Shown: positions 53,675 through 61,853, counted from the stretch's first letter. The stretch: 64,000 nt of DNA from Rhodospirillaceae bacterium (GCA_006969625.1 CP030885.1:3917430-3981429), one strand, 5' to 3'. Numbers and translations are program-made. Notes: a model not told the origin generated them from the sequence alone.

Positions 53675-54649
53675 GAGTGGCTCGACCCCGAGGGCCGCGC
53701 TCTCGCCCCCGACCAGGTCGAGGCCGCCCTGCGCCCGCTCCCGGCACCGGACGCCGACCTGGCGCCTCAGCCTGAAGATACGCTCCTCCACCGGATCGTC
53801 TGGCCGGACAGCCACAAGACCACCCGCGCCGACTTCCGTTGGCGCCTGACCGGAACCGCCGACCCCGCCGAGGCCGAAGCCCGCCTCCAACGCCTCGCCG
53901 CCCCCCGCACCGGCACCGGCACCGGCACCGGCACCGGCCCAGGCACAGGCACAGGCCCAGGCGGCCTCGCCGCCGAAGCCCAGGCCAACGCCGCCGCGGC
54001 AGACGCCGCCGACGCCGAAGCGGGCCAACGCTCGGACGCTGGCGGCGCCGACGACCGCCTGCACCCGGCTGCAGGCCGCGACGGCCACCCCGGCGTCGGC
54101 GAGCGCTATGGCAAGCCGGACGGTCATCCCGGCGTCGGGCCGGGTGCCCCTCGGCAAGCGCCTCGTGCGAGCTCGGCCGCACCGCCGCCGGACGCCTCGG
54201 GCGAGAGTTGGACGCCGTCGAGCGCGCCAGAACCGGCGGCGACGCGCCAGCCCGCAGAGCCGCCGGTGAACCCCGACGACTACGATTGGGACCCGGCCCA
54301 GACGATAGACGTTGGTGAAGACATCCTGCTGGACGTGGACGGACCGATCCGCGTGGATCTGCGCACCTCGGCCTTCGGCGCGGACAGTCGCCACTACCGG
54401 GTGCAGTGGTACCCCCGGAACGCGGACGGCTCGACCGGGACGATCGTCACCACACCCGACGGCGCGGGCGGCACCCATCACGGCGGTCACGTCACGCTGC
54501 TCGGTCCGGCAACGGAGTACATTGCGCCGCCTTTCCAAAGCCAGCACGGCTACCGCGTGCGGATCGCGGTGCCGCCCGACGGCGGCAAGTCGCATGGCGC
54601 GGCAGCGAGCTATCTGCATATCTACCGTGGACAGCGCCGCGAGAAGTAA
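53675..54649 (+). CDS. Cassette 4 orphan C-terminal module
   Basis: Family homology starts abruptly at GGGGGGAGTGG (about 53669), that is, at the conserved EWLDPEGRALAPDQ block, with no upstream linker at all. The frame is open to the TAA at 54647 with the first conventional start at GTG 54266. The shared block is followed by a GTGTGTGP linker, DGHPGVGERYGKPDGHPGVG, and a unique beta-rich end: TIDVGEDILLDVDGPIRVDL, HYRVQWYPRNADGSTG, GYRVRIAVPPDGGKSHGA. No catalytic motif recognised. It is followed by the small membrane-anchored gene that the 809-bp element splits. Confidence 0.65.
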   Translation, partial: EWLDPEGRALAPDQVEAALRPLPAPDADLAPQPEDTLLHRIVWPDSHKTTRADFRWRLTGTADPAEAEARLQRLAAPRTGTGTGTGTGPGTGTGPGGLAAEAQANAAAADAADAEAGQRSDAGGADDRLHPAAGRDGHPGVGERYGKPDGHPGVGPGAPRQAPRASSAAPPPDASGESWTPSSAPEPAATRQPAEPPVNPDDYDWDPAQTIDVGEDILLDVDGPIRVDLRTSAFGADSRHYRVQWYPRNADGSTGTIVTTPDGAGGTHHGGHVTLLGPATEYIAPPFQSQHGYRVRIAVPPDGGKSHGAAASYLHIYRGQRREK

Positions 54650-55048
54650 GCGGCCTTTCGCTGGGTGCGTGAAGCCACGCGTGTCTCGTGCGAGACTACC
54701 GAGCCCCGGCGGGCGGCGGCATTGCAATGGCGCCGTCGGCCCGTGACCGAGGTTCGAAACCCGCGCATGTAATGATCGGAGGCGAGCCCTTGATGAGGCG
54801 ACCGAAGCTTCTCGCCCGCGTTGTCGCCGCGGTCGGCATCGCGGCGGCCACGGGACTGGCGGCGCTGATGCTCTGGCCGCCCGGCGAGGAGCTGCCCAGT
54901 CGGGCCGACTGCCTTCAGAGGATAGATATCCAGGACATCGACCCGGCCCACGCCGACGACTACGACGACCTGGTGTTTCGGTTCCTGAGCGGAGAGCGGC
55001 TGAAGATCAGGGACTTTGCGCCCGGCGCCGGCTTCGGGCAAGACCGGA

Positions 55049-55076
55049 CGAAGTTCGGTAGTGTCTCAGTTTGAAA
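55049..55076 (+). repeat. Left target duplication and terminal inverted repeat of the 809-bp element
   Basis: CGAAGTTC followed by GGTAGTGTCTCAGTTTGAAA. Confidence 0.95.
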
Positions 55077-55166
55077 CCCGCAGACTTTGACCGTGCCCTG
55101 GTGCGACCCCGACAAAAAGCGGCTCTGATGCGCCAATCTGCTTCGGTATTGTCCACTGAGAACAAG

Positions 55167-55727
55167 TCACGCTGAGATTAACCGGCCGACTTCGCCAAGA
55201 GTTGCGTGAATGTGTTCGCGGCACCTTTGCCGATTGTAAGACATGGCCCCTGGATGGAAGGTCTCAAAAACCTGGCACGGGATTTTCAGGCGCGGCCTCG
55301 CGATCTGCGCTTTCCGGCCACAAAGGACGATAGCCTTGAGGTTGGGCAATAGATCAATGAGCTGTTGCGTGTATGGAACAGCCAGCCGGATTTGAGCAGC
55401 CGAGGCATTCTTGTTGCGCTCGATGCTGGACACGCAATAAGGCACGACATTCCACAGGATGGTATCGGATCGAGCGATACCAGATGTGGCGAGTGCCGCG
55501 CCGATATTCCTTGCAGACGGGTCCGGGTTGTCTCGCGAGATGAAGCCGGTGCCTACGGCTCTTGGACCGGGCGATTCGAGTAGAACCAGTATCGTGGCGT
55601 TAACACCGCCGTCATTCGGATCGAGGTTCGGAACATCGAGCCCTCTCGAACGCCAGCTTTCTACTAGGCGCATAAGAGGCCGCATGTGCGGCTCCTCTAG
55701 GCGTTTTCGTCGTTGATCAAGGTTCAT
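55167..55727 (-). CDS. Uracil-DNA glycosylase superfamily protein, element cargo
   Basis: 186 residues. A UDG-fold core: ATILVLLESPGPRAVGTGF takes the place of the water-activating motif, LWNVVPYC is the strand before the base pocket, AIVLCGRKAQ the central strand, and ETFHPGAMSYNR the HPS/HPG-type DNA-intercalation motif with its His. The Asp usually seen in the first motif of family 1-4 enzymes is replaced by Glu/Ser, so catalysis on uracil is not certain. The coding GC content is much lower than the genome, marking foreign origin. A palindrome 35 bp upstream may regulate it. Confidence 0.75.
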   Translation of the reverse strand: MNLDQRRKRLEEPHMRPLMRLVESWRSRGLDVPNLDPNDGGVNATILVLLESPGPRAVGTGFISRDNPDPSARNIGAALATSGIARSDTILWNVVPYCVSSIERNKNASAAQIRLAVPYTQQLIDLLPNLKAIVLCGRKAQIARPRLKIPCQVFETFHPGAMSYNRQRCREHIHATLGEVGRLISA

Positions 55728-55761
55728 CCGGCTTTCTCAAAGACGCAAGCCCGACGCGACG

Positions 55762-55779
55762 TGCTATCACGTGATAGCA
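55762..55779. promoter_or_regulatory. Perfect 18-bp palindrome upstream of the UDG-like gene
   Basis: TGCTATCACGTGATAGCA, 35 bp upstream of the cargo gene start codon and inside the element. It looks like an operator for a dimeric repressor; no repressor gene is carried. Confidence 0.5.
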
Positions 55780-55845
55780 GGCTCGAGGACATACCTGCAC
55801 GATGGGCGAGTATGGCCCAAGGTCAGGGCGGTCAAGGGCGCCGAA

Positions 55846-55873
55846 TTTCAAACTGAGACACTACCCGAAGTTC
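55846..55873 (-). repeat. Right terminal inverted repeat and target duplication of the 809-bp element
   Basis: TTTCAAACTGAGACACTACC followed by CGAAGTTC; all 20 positions pair with the left end. Confidence 0.95.
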
Positions 55874-56184
55874 TATGTCTGGTTCTCGCAGCAGTGCGAC
55901 CGGAAGATGGCGCTGCTGCAGCCGGCGGTCGACGCCTTCAACGCCCGTCATGGCGAGGTCGCGACGCTTTCGCTCCACCCGGGCCGCGTCGAACCTGGGC
56001 CGGACACCGTCATGTTCGGCGGACCGCACTGGAAGCCCGAGTGAGGCCGACGCGCCTCGGGCCGGTCCGCCCGAAACCGCCGCGCCGCTGAGGCGGCTGC
56101 CCGGCGTCGCCCCCGAGGGCTCGGCGCACTTCCGCTTCTCGCCTGGTCGCTGAGACGGAGGCGAAGGTCCGGGCGCCGGGCCGA

Positions 56185-57581
56185 TCACTCCTCCGCCCAG
56201 GGCGGCGGCGGCAGAAACGGCTCGGCGCGTTCGAACAGCGGGCGGTGGTCGCCGGCGTTTGCCGCGCGCAGCACGTCAAGCGTCTCGGTCAGGATACGCT
56301 CCGCATCGATCGTATGCGCCAGGTAGCCCTCGCCCCACCACTCCTTTGCCCAATAGCCGAGCGTCTCCGGTGTGAGCAACCTCTCCGGGTCGCCCGAGAT
56401 CTCACCCGTACGGCTGCGCAGCGGCAGCAGGGCCCAGGCCAAGGCGCCGACAGCATCGCGCTCGTAGCGGGTGTACCATTCCGCCAAATACCACCGGAAT
56501 GGTGACATCTCCTCGCGCAGGGCATCGTGCTGGGCCGGGACCAGGACGGCGCGGCGCTGCGCCTCGGGGACCTGGTCCCAGGCCGACAGCAGGCAGCCGA
56601 GCGTAGCGCCGTAGAGCAGGCGGCCCTCGCGCGCGCTGTCCGGATCGGCCGAGCGGGCCAGCCGGCGGGCCAGCGGCAGGCGCTTCAGGCACAGCGCCAC
56701 CGCCGCCTCCCGGTCGTAGACGGCGCTTTGCCGCCAGACGCGGTGCGACACCTCGCGGTCGAGCGCCCAGACGTCGCCGAGATCGAAGGCCAGGCGGTAC
56801 CAGGCGAAGGCCCGCGTCAAGGAGGGGATGGCGCCCATGCCGCGCTCGGCCAGCACGCCGCGGATGCGCGCGGCCAGGGCGTTGCCGGCGTCGGCGGCGC
56901 GCGCGAAATACGCCAGCGCCAGGAAGAGATCCTCCTCCAGCAGCCAGGCCGGCACCGCAGGCGGCGGCACGGGCTCGCCCGCCAGCTCCTCCAGGATGTC
57001 CTCGCTGGCCAGGCGTCGCGGCGCATAGTGCAGCATGGCCATGTCGGCCAGCGCGTAGCGGTCGCCCGCCGCCGCCGCCGCGCGGCGCTCGTCCAGCGGC
57101 AGCGGCGGCGGATGGCCCCGCTTCAGCCGCTCGCTCAGGTAGTAGTCGAGCAGCGCGAAGGAAAAGCGGTAGCCGGCCGGGTCGAACAGCCCCGCCCAGG
57201 CGTCGCTCTCGCCGTCGCCGGAGCGCGGGCCGGCCCAGCGCGCCCAGGCCGCTGCAGGTCGAGCGGCACGCCGTCGCCCAGGAAGTAGGACAGCGCCAGC
57301 TCGCGCCCGGCCTGGCGGTCGCCGGCCCGCTCCGCCGCCGCGTGCCAGCGCGTCGCCGCGTCCGCCGGCCGGCCCAGCCGGTAGACCGCCGAGCCGCGCA
57401 CGAAGTCCCGGCCGGGATCGCGCCGCATCAGCTGGCGCTCGAAGCCCTCGTTGGTCCGCGGATCCGCGAACAGCGGCGGCGACCAGTCCTGCGCCGGCGC
57501 CTCGCCGGCAAAGGGAACCACGGCGAAAAGCACGGCGAAAAGCGCCGCGGCGAAGATCGACCACACACGGAAGGCGCGCAT
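56185..57581 (-). pseudogene. Secreted SEL1-like protein with a frameshift
   Basis: The start at 57581 gives a signal peptide (FAAALFAVLFAVVPFAGEAP) and RELALSYFLGDGVPLDLQ; at about 57250 the protein-like frame moves by one, and AWARWAGPRSGDGESDAWAG to AEPFLPPPPWAEE runs to 56185. Adding one G after the Gln-Arg codons at about 57249 would give a single 465-residue protein. SEL1-like segments include LALAYFARAADAGNALAARI and FAWYRLAFDLGDVWALDREV. It resembles the protein of 4390-6009 in size and layout (shared DAVGALAWALLP/DGPGALAWILAP-like and YWAKEWWGEGYL/GELWWKG-like places). A real lesion or a sequencing error. Confidence 0.8.
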
Positions 57582-57606
57582 GCCGCAAGGCTAGCACGCG
57601 CCGCCC

Positions 57607-57746
57607 CTAGAGCGCGATCGTCACTGGTGGAAGCGGATCGGCTTCCACCAGTGACGTGAATCGCTCTCTAACTCCATGAATAGAGCAGGATTCACGTCTT
57701 GGATGGGATCGCCAAAGCGATTCCATCCAAGACGATCCTGCTCTAG
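57607..57746. repeat. Paired palindromic repeat units left of IS481 copy 2
   Basis: Begins and ends with CTAG. Unit one: AGAGCGCGATC, a perfect 15-bp stem (57620-57634 with 57641-57655), GTGAATCGCTCT. Unit two: TAGAGCAGGATTCAC, a 17-bp stem with one mismatch (57696-57712 with 57717-57733), GATCCTGCTCTAG. Arms are constant while the stems are unrelated to each other. Confidence 0.9.
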
Positions 57747-58699
57747 GTGTGGAGCCTCAATAGGTTGTTCCTGTCGAAGCCGGGTCGGCTGATTGGCGGT
57801 TTGTTCATCAAGCTGGCATGTGGTCGGTGCCAGTTGTAGGCGTGCGTCCAGGGGCACAGGTCTTGAGCGCGTTGGTCTGATGTTTCGTAGGCTGTGGCAT
57901 AGGCCCACTCGCGCAGGGCGGTCTGGATGAAGCGCTCGGCCTTGCCATTGGTTTTGGGTGTGTAGGGTCTTGTGCGGATGTGTTTGAGGCCGAGGCTTCG
58001 GCAAGCCTTGGCGAAGGCCTTTGATATGTAGCAGCTTCCATTGTCGGTCATGACGCGCTCAACGGTGATGCCGAGGCGCCGGTAGTAGCCGACGGCGGCC
58101 TTGAGGAAGGCGATGGCGCTCTCCTTTTTCTCATCGGGCATGGTGTCGGTGAAGGCGATGCGGGAGTGGTCGTCGATGGCGACGTGGACGAACTCCCAGC
58201 CGACGCCGCGGCTGTTGGACTGGCCGGTCCTGTCACCGGTGATGCGGTGTCCGGTGCGCTCGAAGCGTCCGAGCTTCTTGATGTCGAGGTGGATCATCTC
58301 GCCGGGTCTTGCACGTTCGTAGCGCCTGGGCGGTTCGGCCGGCTCCAGGGCCTTGAGCTTGTTGAGGCCACAGCGCTTGAGGACGCGGCTGACCGTGGCC
58401 GGCGAGACGCCGAGCTCGGCGGCGATCCGCCGGCTTGTCCAGCGTTGCCGGCGCAACGCCTCGATGCGGCTGATGGCCTCTTTGGAGGTCGGTTGATTGA
58501 GTCGGCGCGGCCTGGAGGATCTGTCGCGCAGCCCCGGCTCTCCCTCTGCCTGGAAGCGTCGGACCCATTTGCGAACGGTCTTCGAGGTGACGCCAAAGGC
58601 GGCGGCGACATCGCACAAGGGCTGGCGATGAACGAGCACGCGGCGGACCAGATCGGCTCGACTGCGTGGCGTCAAACGGGCATTCTCATGGCTGTTCAT
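57743..58699 (-). CDS. IS481-family transposase, copy 2
   Basis: 318 residues, differing from copy 1 by Glu to Gly and Pro to Ser in the linker after the first HTH and by the last residue (Thr), which comes from the target-derived base next to the TAG stop. All catalytic residues are kept. Confidence 0.95.
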   Translation of the reverse strand: MNSHENARLTPRSRADLVRRVLVHRQPLCDVAAAFGVTSKTVRKWVRRFQAEGEPGLRDRSSRPRRLNQPTSKEAISRIEALRRQRWTSRRIAAELGVSPATVSRVLKRCGLNKLKALEPAEPPRRYERARPGEMIHLDIKKLGRFERTGHRITGDRTGQSNSRGVGWEFVHVAIDDHSRIAFTDTMPDEKKESAIAFLKAAVGYYRRLGITVERVMTDNGSCYISKAFAKACRSLGLKHIRTRPYTPKTNGKAERFIQTALREWAYATAYETSDQRAQDLCPWTHAYNWHRPHASLMNKPPISRPGFDRNNLLRLHT

Positions 58700-58785
58700 C
58701 CGGGCCTCCTTCCGGGAGAGTCTGAAATCTCGCAATTCCAGCTTCCTCGGTTCGGTCCGGATGGACAACCTGCTGAAAGCTCACA
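57748..58785 (-). mobile_element. IS481-family insertion sequence, copy 2
   Basis: Nearly identical to 11519-12556 and in the same orientation. Flanks: TCTAGG left, TCTAGA right. It sits at the shared CTAG between two palindromic repeat units, so the target was a repeat boundary. Confidence 0.92.
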
Positions 58786-58853
58786 TCTAGAGCGCGATTC
58801 ACGTCTTGGATGGGATCGCCAAAGCGATTCCAACCAAGACGATCCTGCTCTAG
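58786..58853. repeat. Palindromic repeat unit right of IS481 copy 2
   Basis: TCTAGAGCGCGATTCAC, a 17-bp stem with two mismatches (58803-58819 with 58824-58840), GATCCTGCTCTAG. The stem is the same as unit two on the left side but with one base changed. Confidence 0.9.
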
Positions 58854-59006
58854 GGCACCGTGGCGCGCTTCGATGCAGCCGACGCCGCGGCCTTGCGGAC
58901 GTGCGGCCTGCAGGGGCCGGGACGTGCTGCCGGCCTGCACTCGGCAGGGGCGGTCGACCTGAGCAAGACGGAAGGGATCGCCCAAGCCGTCAAAGCACTG
59001 ATCTGA
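58853..59006 (+). pseudogene. C-terminal remnant of an unidentified protein
   Basis: In frame with a TGA at 59004 the strand reads GTVARFDAADAAALRTCGLQ and, further on, VDLSKTEGIAQAVKALI, which looks like a genuine protein end. The frame is cut at its 5' side by the palindromic repeat and IS481. Its end overlaps the convergent kinase gene by 17 bp. No family recognised. Confidence 0.45.
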
Positions 59007-61257
59007 ACTGTCGCCTGCCTCGTCCTCCGCGATACGCCTCGACGGCCCGGCAGGCGGCGTCGACCTCGAGCCTCAGGCGCGGAAGCAGGGCCTGCACGTC
59101 GCCGCGCTGCCTTGCGAGCTGCACCTGCTCAACCGTGGTGTGCAGCCTGTGGAATCCGAAGTTGGCTGCGGCGCCCTTGAGCGCGTGCGCGACGGCCTGG
59201 ACGTGCTTCAGATCTCCCGTGGGTCCGTCCTGCGCCTTGGCCTCCAGTTCCGCCAGGCTGTTGCGCGCCGTATCGGGGAAGAGCAGCAGCAGGTCGACGA
59301 CGGCATCGGTGCCAAGCGCTCTTTCCAAGTCGGCGAGCATTGCAGAATCGAGCACCTCGTGCGGCTCAGGAGTGTCAGGAACCTCGCCGTGCCAGGCCAT
59401 CGGCCCTGCCTCGGCGGCCTTTGCCGACGGCAGAGCGGCCGCCCCGTCCGCATCGGGCGGCACTTCGCCGCGCGCGCCCTCGGCTTCGGTCGCAGCGTCC
59501 CCCATCCTCGCCTCGCGCATCAGTGCGGTCACCACCGCGACCAGGTCCGACCAGTCGACCGGCTTGGTCAGGAAGGCGTCGAGGCCCGCCGAATGGTAGC
59601 TGCGTTTTCGGTCCGGCGTGATGTCCGCCGTCAGGGCGATGATCGGCGTATCCTTGGCGGGGTCGTCCAGCCGGCGGATCTGGCGCGTCGCATCGGACCC
59701 GTCCATGACCGGCATGTGCATGTCCATCAGAATCGCATCGTAGCCCGCGGTCGCACGCTCGACCGCCTCCTGGCCGTTGGCAGCGGTATCGACCTCTGCG
59801 CCAAGGGCCGTAAGCATGCGCGAAATGATCGCCCGATTGGCTTCGACGTCTTCGGCGAGCAGAATCCGCCTGCCGGCCAAGGGCGTGGCGCTCAAGACGT
59901 CGTCGGTCCTCGCGCGGTCAGGCAGCGTGGTCCGAACGTCCACGGCACGCAAAGGAAGCTCCAGCGTGAAGCACGAGCCGAGACCTCGCTGGCTGTCCAC
60001 CTGGATATCGCCGCCCATCATGCGGGCCAGATTGCGGCTGATCGTCAGACCGAGCCCGCTGCCGCCGTAGGTCCGGGCCGTTCTCGCGTCGGCCTGCTCG
60101 AAGCCCCCGAAGATCGCGTCGTGTCGGTGCTCCGGAATGCCGATGCCGGTGTCACGCACCGTGATGCGCAACCTGCGGCTCCCCTCCTGACTGCTGGCGG
60201 GGGCGGCGGCGACCTGGACGAAGCCGACTTGGGTGAACTTGAGCGCATTGCCGATCAGGTTGATCAGGATCTGGCGCAGGCGCACACCGTCGAGCAGCAC
60301 CCGATCCGGCAAATCCGCGGCCGCGTCGATTCGAAGGTCGAGCCCTTTGGACTCCGCCTGTCCCTTGTAGAGCGACTCCAGGTCCCCCAGCAGGGCCCGA
60401 AGGCTGATCGGCTGTGCGTCCAGCGTCAAACGATCCGCTTCGATCTTCGCCAGATCGAGAAGATCGTTAAGGAGCTGCAGCATGTGATGCGCCGATCGGC
60501 GGGTCGAATCCAGAAGCTGTTTCTGGTCGCTGGAAAGGCGATCAAGCGCGAGCAGATCGAGCGACCCCATGATCGCTGTCATGGGCGTTCGCAGTTCGTG
60601 ACTCATCTGCGACAGGAACTCCGACTTGGCCCGGTTCGCACGCTCGGCGTCTCGCCGCGCGGCCTCGAGACCGATCTCCGTCTGGCGACGGACGTCCTCG
60701 TTCCACAGCATCATGCCGACCGCGTAGCAGCCGACGATCGTGGTCAGCGACCAGGGCAAGGCGATCTTGGCCAGGATCGCCGTCGCCGTTTCGACGCCGA
60801 GAACCAGAAGGGCAAGGACCAACGGCACGATCCCGAGGGCTCCGGCGAGCGCGAAGTAGCGCGGGCCGAAGTCGGGTCGGCGCCGGCGTGCGGCCTCCAG
60901 GGCCAGCGACAGCAGCACCAAACCGATCAGGCTTACGAAGGCGGGCGCGACCCCGGCTCCGCCGATCCACATGCGCGTCGCAAGCACCGAGACGGCCGCC
61001 ACAACCGCCGCCCAGGGGCCACCGAAGGCAGCGACCAGAATGAGCGGCACCGAGCGAACGTCGAAAATCACGCCCGGCTGCAGTTCGACCGGCAGCAGCA
61101 TGGCAACGCTGCCGGCCGCCCCGAACAGCAGGCCCATGGCCAGACCCCGCTGTAACCGCGGCCTATCCTCCAGTCGACGGTCGAGGATCCCATAGAGCAG
61201 GACGAGCCCCGCCATCAGCCCAAGGCTTTCCGCCAAGGGAAGCAACCGATCCAACAT
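58990..61257 (-). CDS. Hybrid sensor histidine kinase (5TM sensor, HisKA, HATPase, receiver, HPt)
   Basis: 755 residues. Residues about 1-190: membrane sensor like 5TMR-LYT (MLLPVELQPGVIFDVRSVPL and FGGPWAAVVAAVSVLATRMW). Kinase: FLSQMSHELRTPMTAIMGSL with phospho-His; LINLIGNALKFTQVGFV (N box), DTGIGIPEH (G1) and GGSGLGLTISRNLARMMGG (G2). Receiver: ILLAEDVEANRAIISRML with acidic pair and ILMDMHMPVMDGSDATRQIR with phospho-Asp, KP in LTKPVDW. HPt: VAHALKGAAANFGFHRLH. All elements of a phosphorelay are in one chain; the output protein is elsewhere, perhaps the divergent receiver gene. Confidence 0.95.
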   Translation of the reverse strand: MLDRLLPLAESLGLMAGLVLLYGILDRRLEDRPRLQRGLAMGLLFGAAGSVAMLLPVELQPGVIFDVRSVPLILVAAFGGPWAAVVAAVSVLATRMWIGGAGVAPAFVSLIGLVLLSLALEAARRRRPDFGPRYFALAGALGIVPLVLALLVLGVETATAILAKIALPWSLTTIVGCYAVGMMLWNEDVRRQTEIGLEAARRDAERANRAKSEFLSQMSHELRTPMTAIMGSLDLLALDRLSSDQKQLLDSTRRSAHHMLQLLNDLLDLAKIEADRLTLDAQPISLRALLGDLESLYKGQAESKGLDLRIDAAADLPDRVLLDGVRLRQILINLIGNALKFTQVGFVQVAAAPASSQEGSRRLRITVRDTGIGIPEHRHDAIFGGFEQADARTARTYGGSGLGLTISRNLARMMGGDIQVDSQRGLGSCFTLELPLRAVDVRTTLPDRARTDDVLSATPLAGRRILLAEDVEANRAIISRMLTALGAEVDTAANGQEAVERATAGYDAILMDMHMPVMDGSDATRQIRRLDDPAKDTPIIALTADITPDRKRSYHSAGLDAFLTKPVDWSDLVAVVTALMREARMGDAATEAEGARGEVPPDADGAAALPSAKAAEAGPMAWHGEVPDTPEPHEVLDSAMLADLERALGTDAVVDLLLLFPDTARNSLAELEAKAQDGPTGDLKHVQAVAHALKGAAANFGFHRLHTTVEQVQLARQRGDVQALLPRLRLEVDAACRAVEAYRGGRGRRQFRSVL

Positions 61258-61315
61258 TGCCCGCGCTGGCCTCTGATCGACCTCGGAAAGTCAGGCCGAC
61301 GCTGAGCTTTATCGG

Positions 61316-61330
61316 TTAAGAATTAGCTAA
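61316..61330 (+). promoter_or_regulatory. CtrA-like site in the divergent kinase/receiver promoter region
   Basis: TTAA-N7-CTAA (61316-61330) is one base off the CtrA consensus TTAA-N7-TTAA. TAGCTAA occurs twice (61324-61330 and 61343-61349), 12 bp apart, in an AT-rich stretch between the two starts. Confidence 0.35.
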
Positions 61331-61401
61331 GAATTGCAACTCTAGCTAAAAGGTGCGTGTATGGTTGGACGTCAATGTTCAAATCGAGCCAAAGGGGCGT
61401 C

Positions 61402-61806
61402 ATGGCGCCTTGTGTGTATGTCATCGACGACAGCGCGCTCGACCGGCAGTTTCTGTCCAGAGCGTTGACGGAGCTACCGATCGACATCCGTCTCTTCGAT
61501 TCGGCGGAGCGCGCTCTTGCCCTGTCCGCCGACGAGCGCCCGATCGCTGTGATCGTCGACGTCTTCATGCCGCGGATGGACGGACTCGAGACCATCCGCG
61601 CCTTCAGGCGAAAAGGTTTCGACCGGCTCATCGTCGCAATCAGCAACGGCGGCCAACTCGGCGACCTCGACGCCTTGCGCTACGCACGCGCGTTCGGTGC
61701 CGATCATGTCGAACCCAAACCGGTGGACGCAGATCGTTTGGCGACACTGATTCGGACGGAGTTGAGTCGAAAGGACCCGCCTACGGCGGGGAGGCCGCCG
61801 ACATGA
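61402..61806 (+). CDS. Single-domain response regulator receiver protein
   Basis: 134 residues from ATG 61402 with AAAGGGG upstream. VYVIDDSALDRQFLSRAL (acidic pair), VIVDVFMPRMDGLETIRAF (phospho-Asp), VAISNGG (Ser in place of the usual Thr) and VEPKPVDADRLATLI (Lys). No output domain. Divergent from the hybrid kinase with 144 bp between starts; the natural guess is that the two work in one phosphorelay. Confidence 0.92.
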   Translation: MAPCVYVIDDSALDRQFLSRALTELPIDIRLFDSAERALALSADERPIAVIVDVFMPRMDGLETIRAFRRKGFDRLIVAISNGGQLGDLDALRYARAFGADHVEPKPVDADRLATLIRTELSRKDPPTAGRPPT

Positions 61807-61853
61807 TATCTGGCCGCATCGACTGAGCGACGAAGCGGCGAAAGCGAAGGTGC

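Larger units (their letters stand above)
55057..55865. mobile_element. 809-bp element with perfect 20-bp inverted ends, 8-bp target duplication and a UDG-like cargo gene
   Basis: Left end GGTAGTGTCTCAGTTTGAAA (55057-55076) and its exact reverse complement at 55846-55865. CGAAGTTC is directly repeated outside both ends (55049-55056, 55866-55873). No transposase is encoded; the only gene is the uracil-DNA-glycosylase-like one on the minus strand. It is thus a non-autonomous element moved in trans. Eight-bp duplications are made by several families, including IS1595; I do not assign a family on this alone. Confidence 0.92.
54793..56044 (+). pseudogene. Small membrane-anchored protein gene split by an 809-bp mobile element
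   Basis: Left part 54793-55056 and right part 55874-56044 (after removing the element and one copy of its 8-bp duplication) rejoin in the same codon phase into one 144-residue frame: an N-terminal membrane segment (LLARVVAAVGIAAATGLAAL), ADDYDDLVFRFLSGERLKIR, the junction TKF|YVWFSQQCDRKMALL, and a stop after HWKPE. GGAGG lies upstream of the ATG. As it stands the left part runs 6 codons into the element and stops at 55072; the right part is open from a start inside the element (55802). Position after cassette 4 suggests a partner gene of that cassette. Confidence 0.85.

Noticed and set aside
54745-54775. GAGGTTCGAAACCC as a tRNA T-arm
   Set aside because: No acceptor, D or anticodon arm can be paired around it and no CCA-adjacent stem is present.
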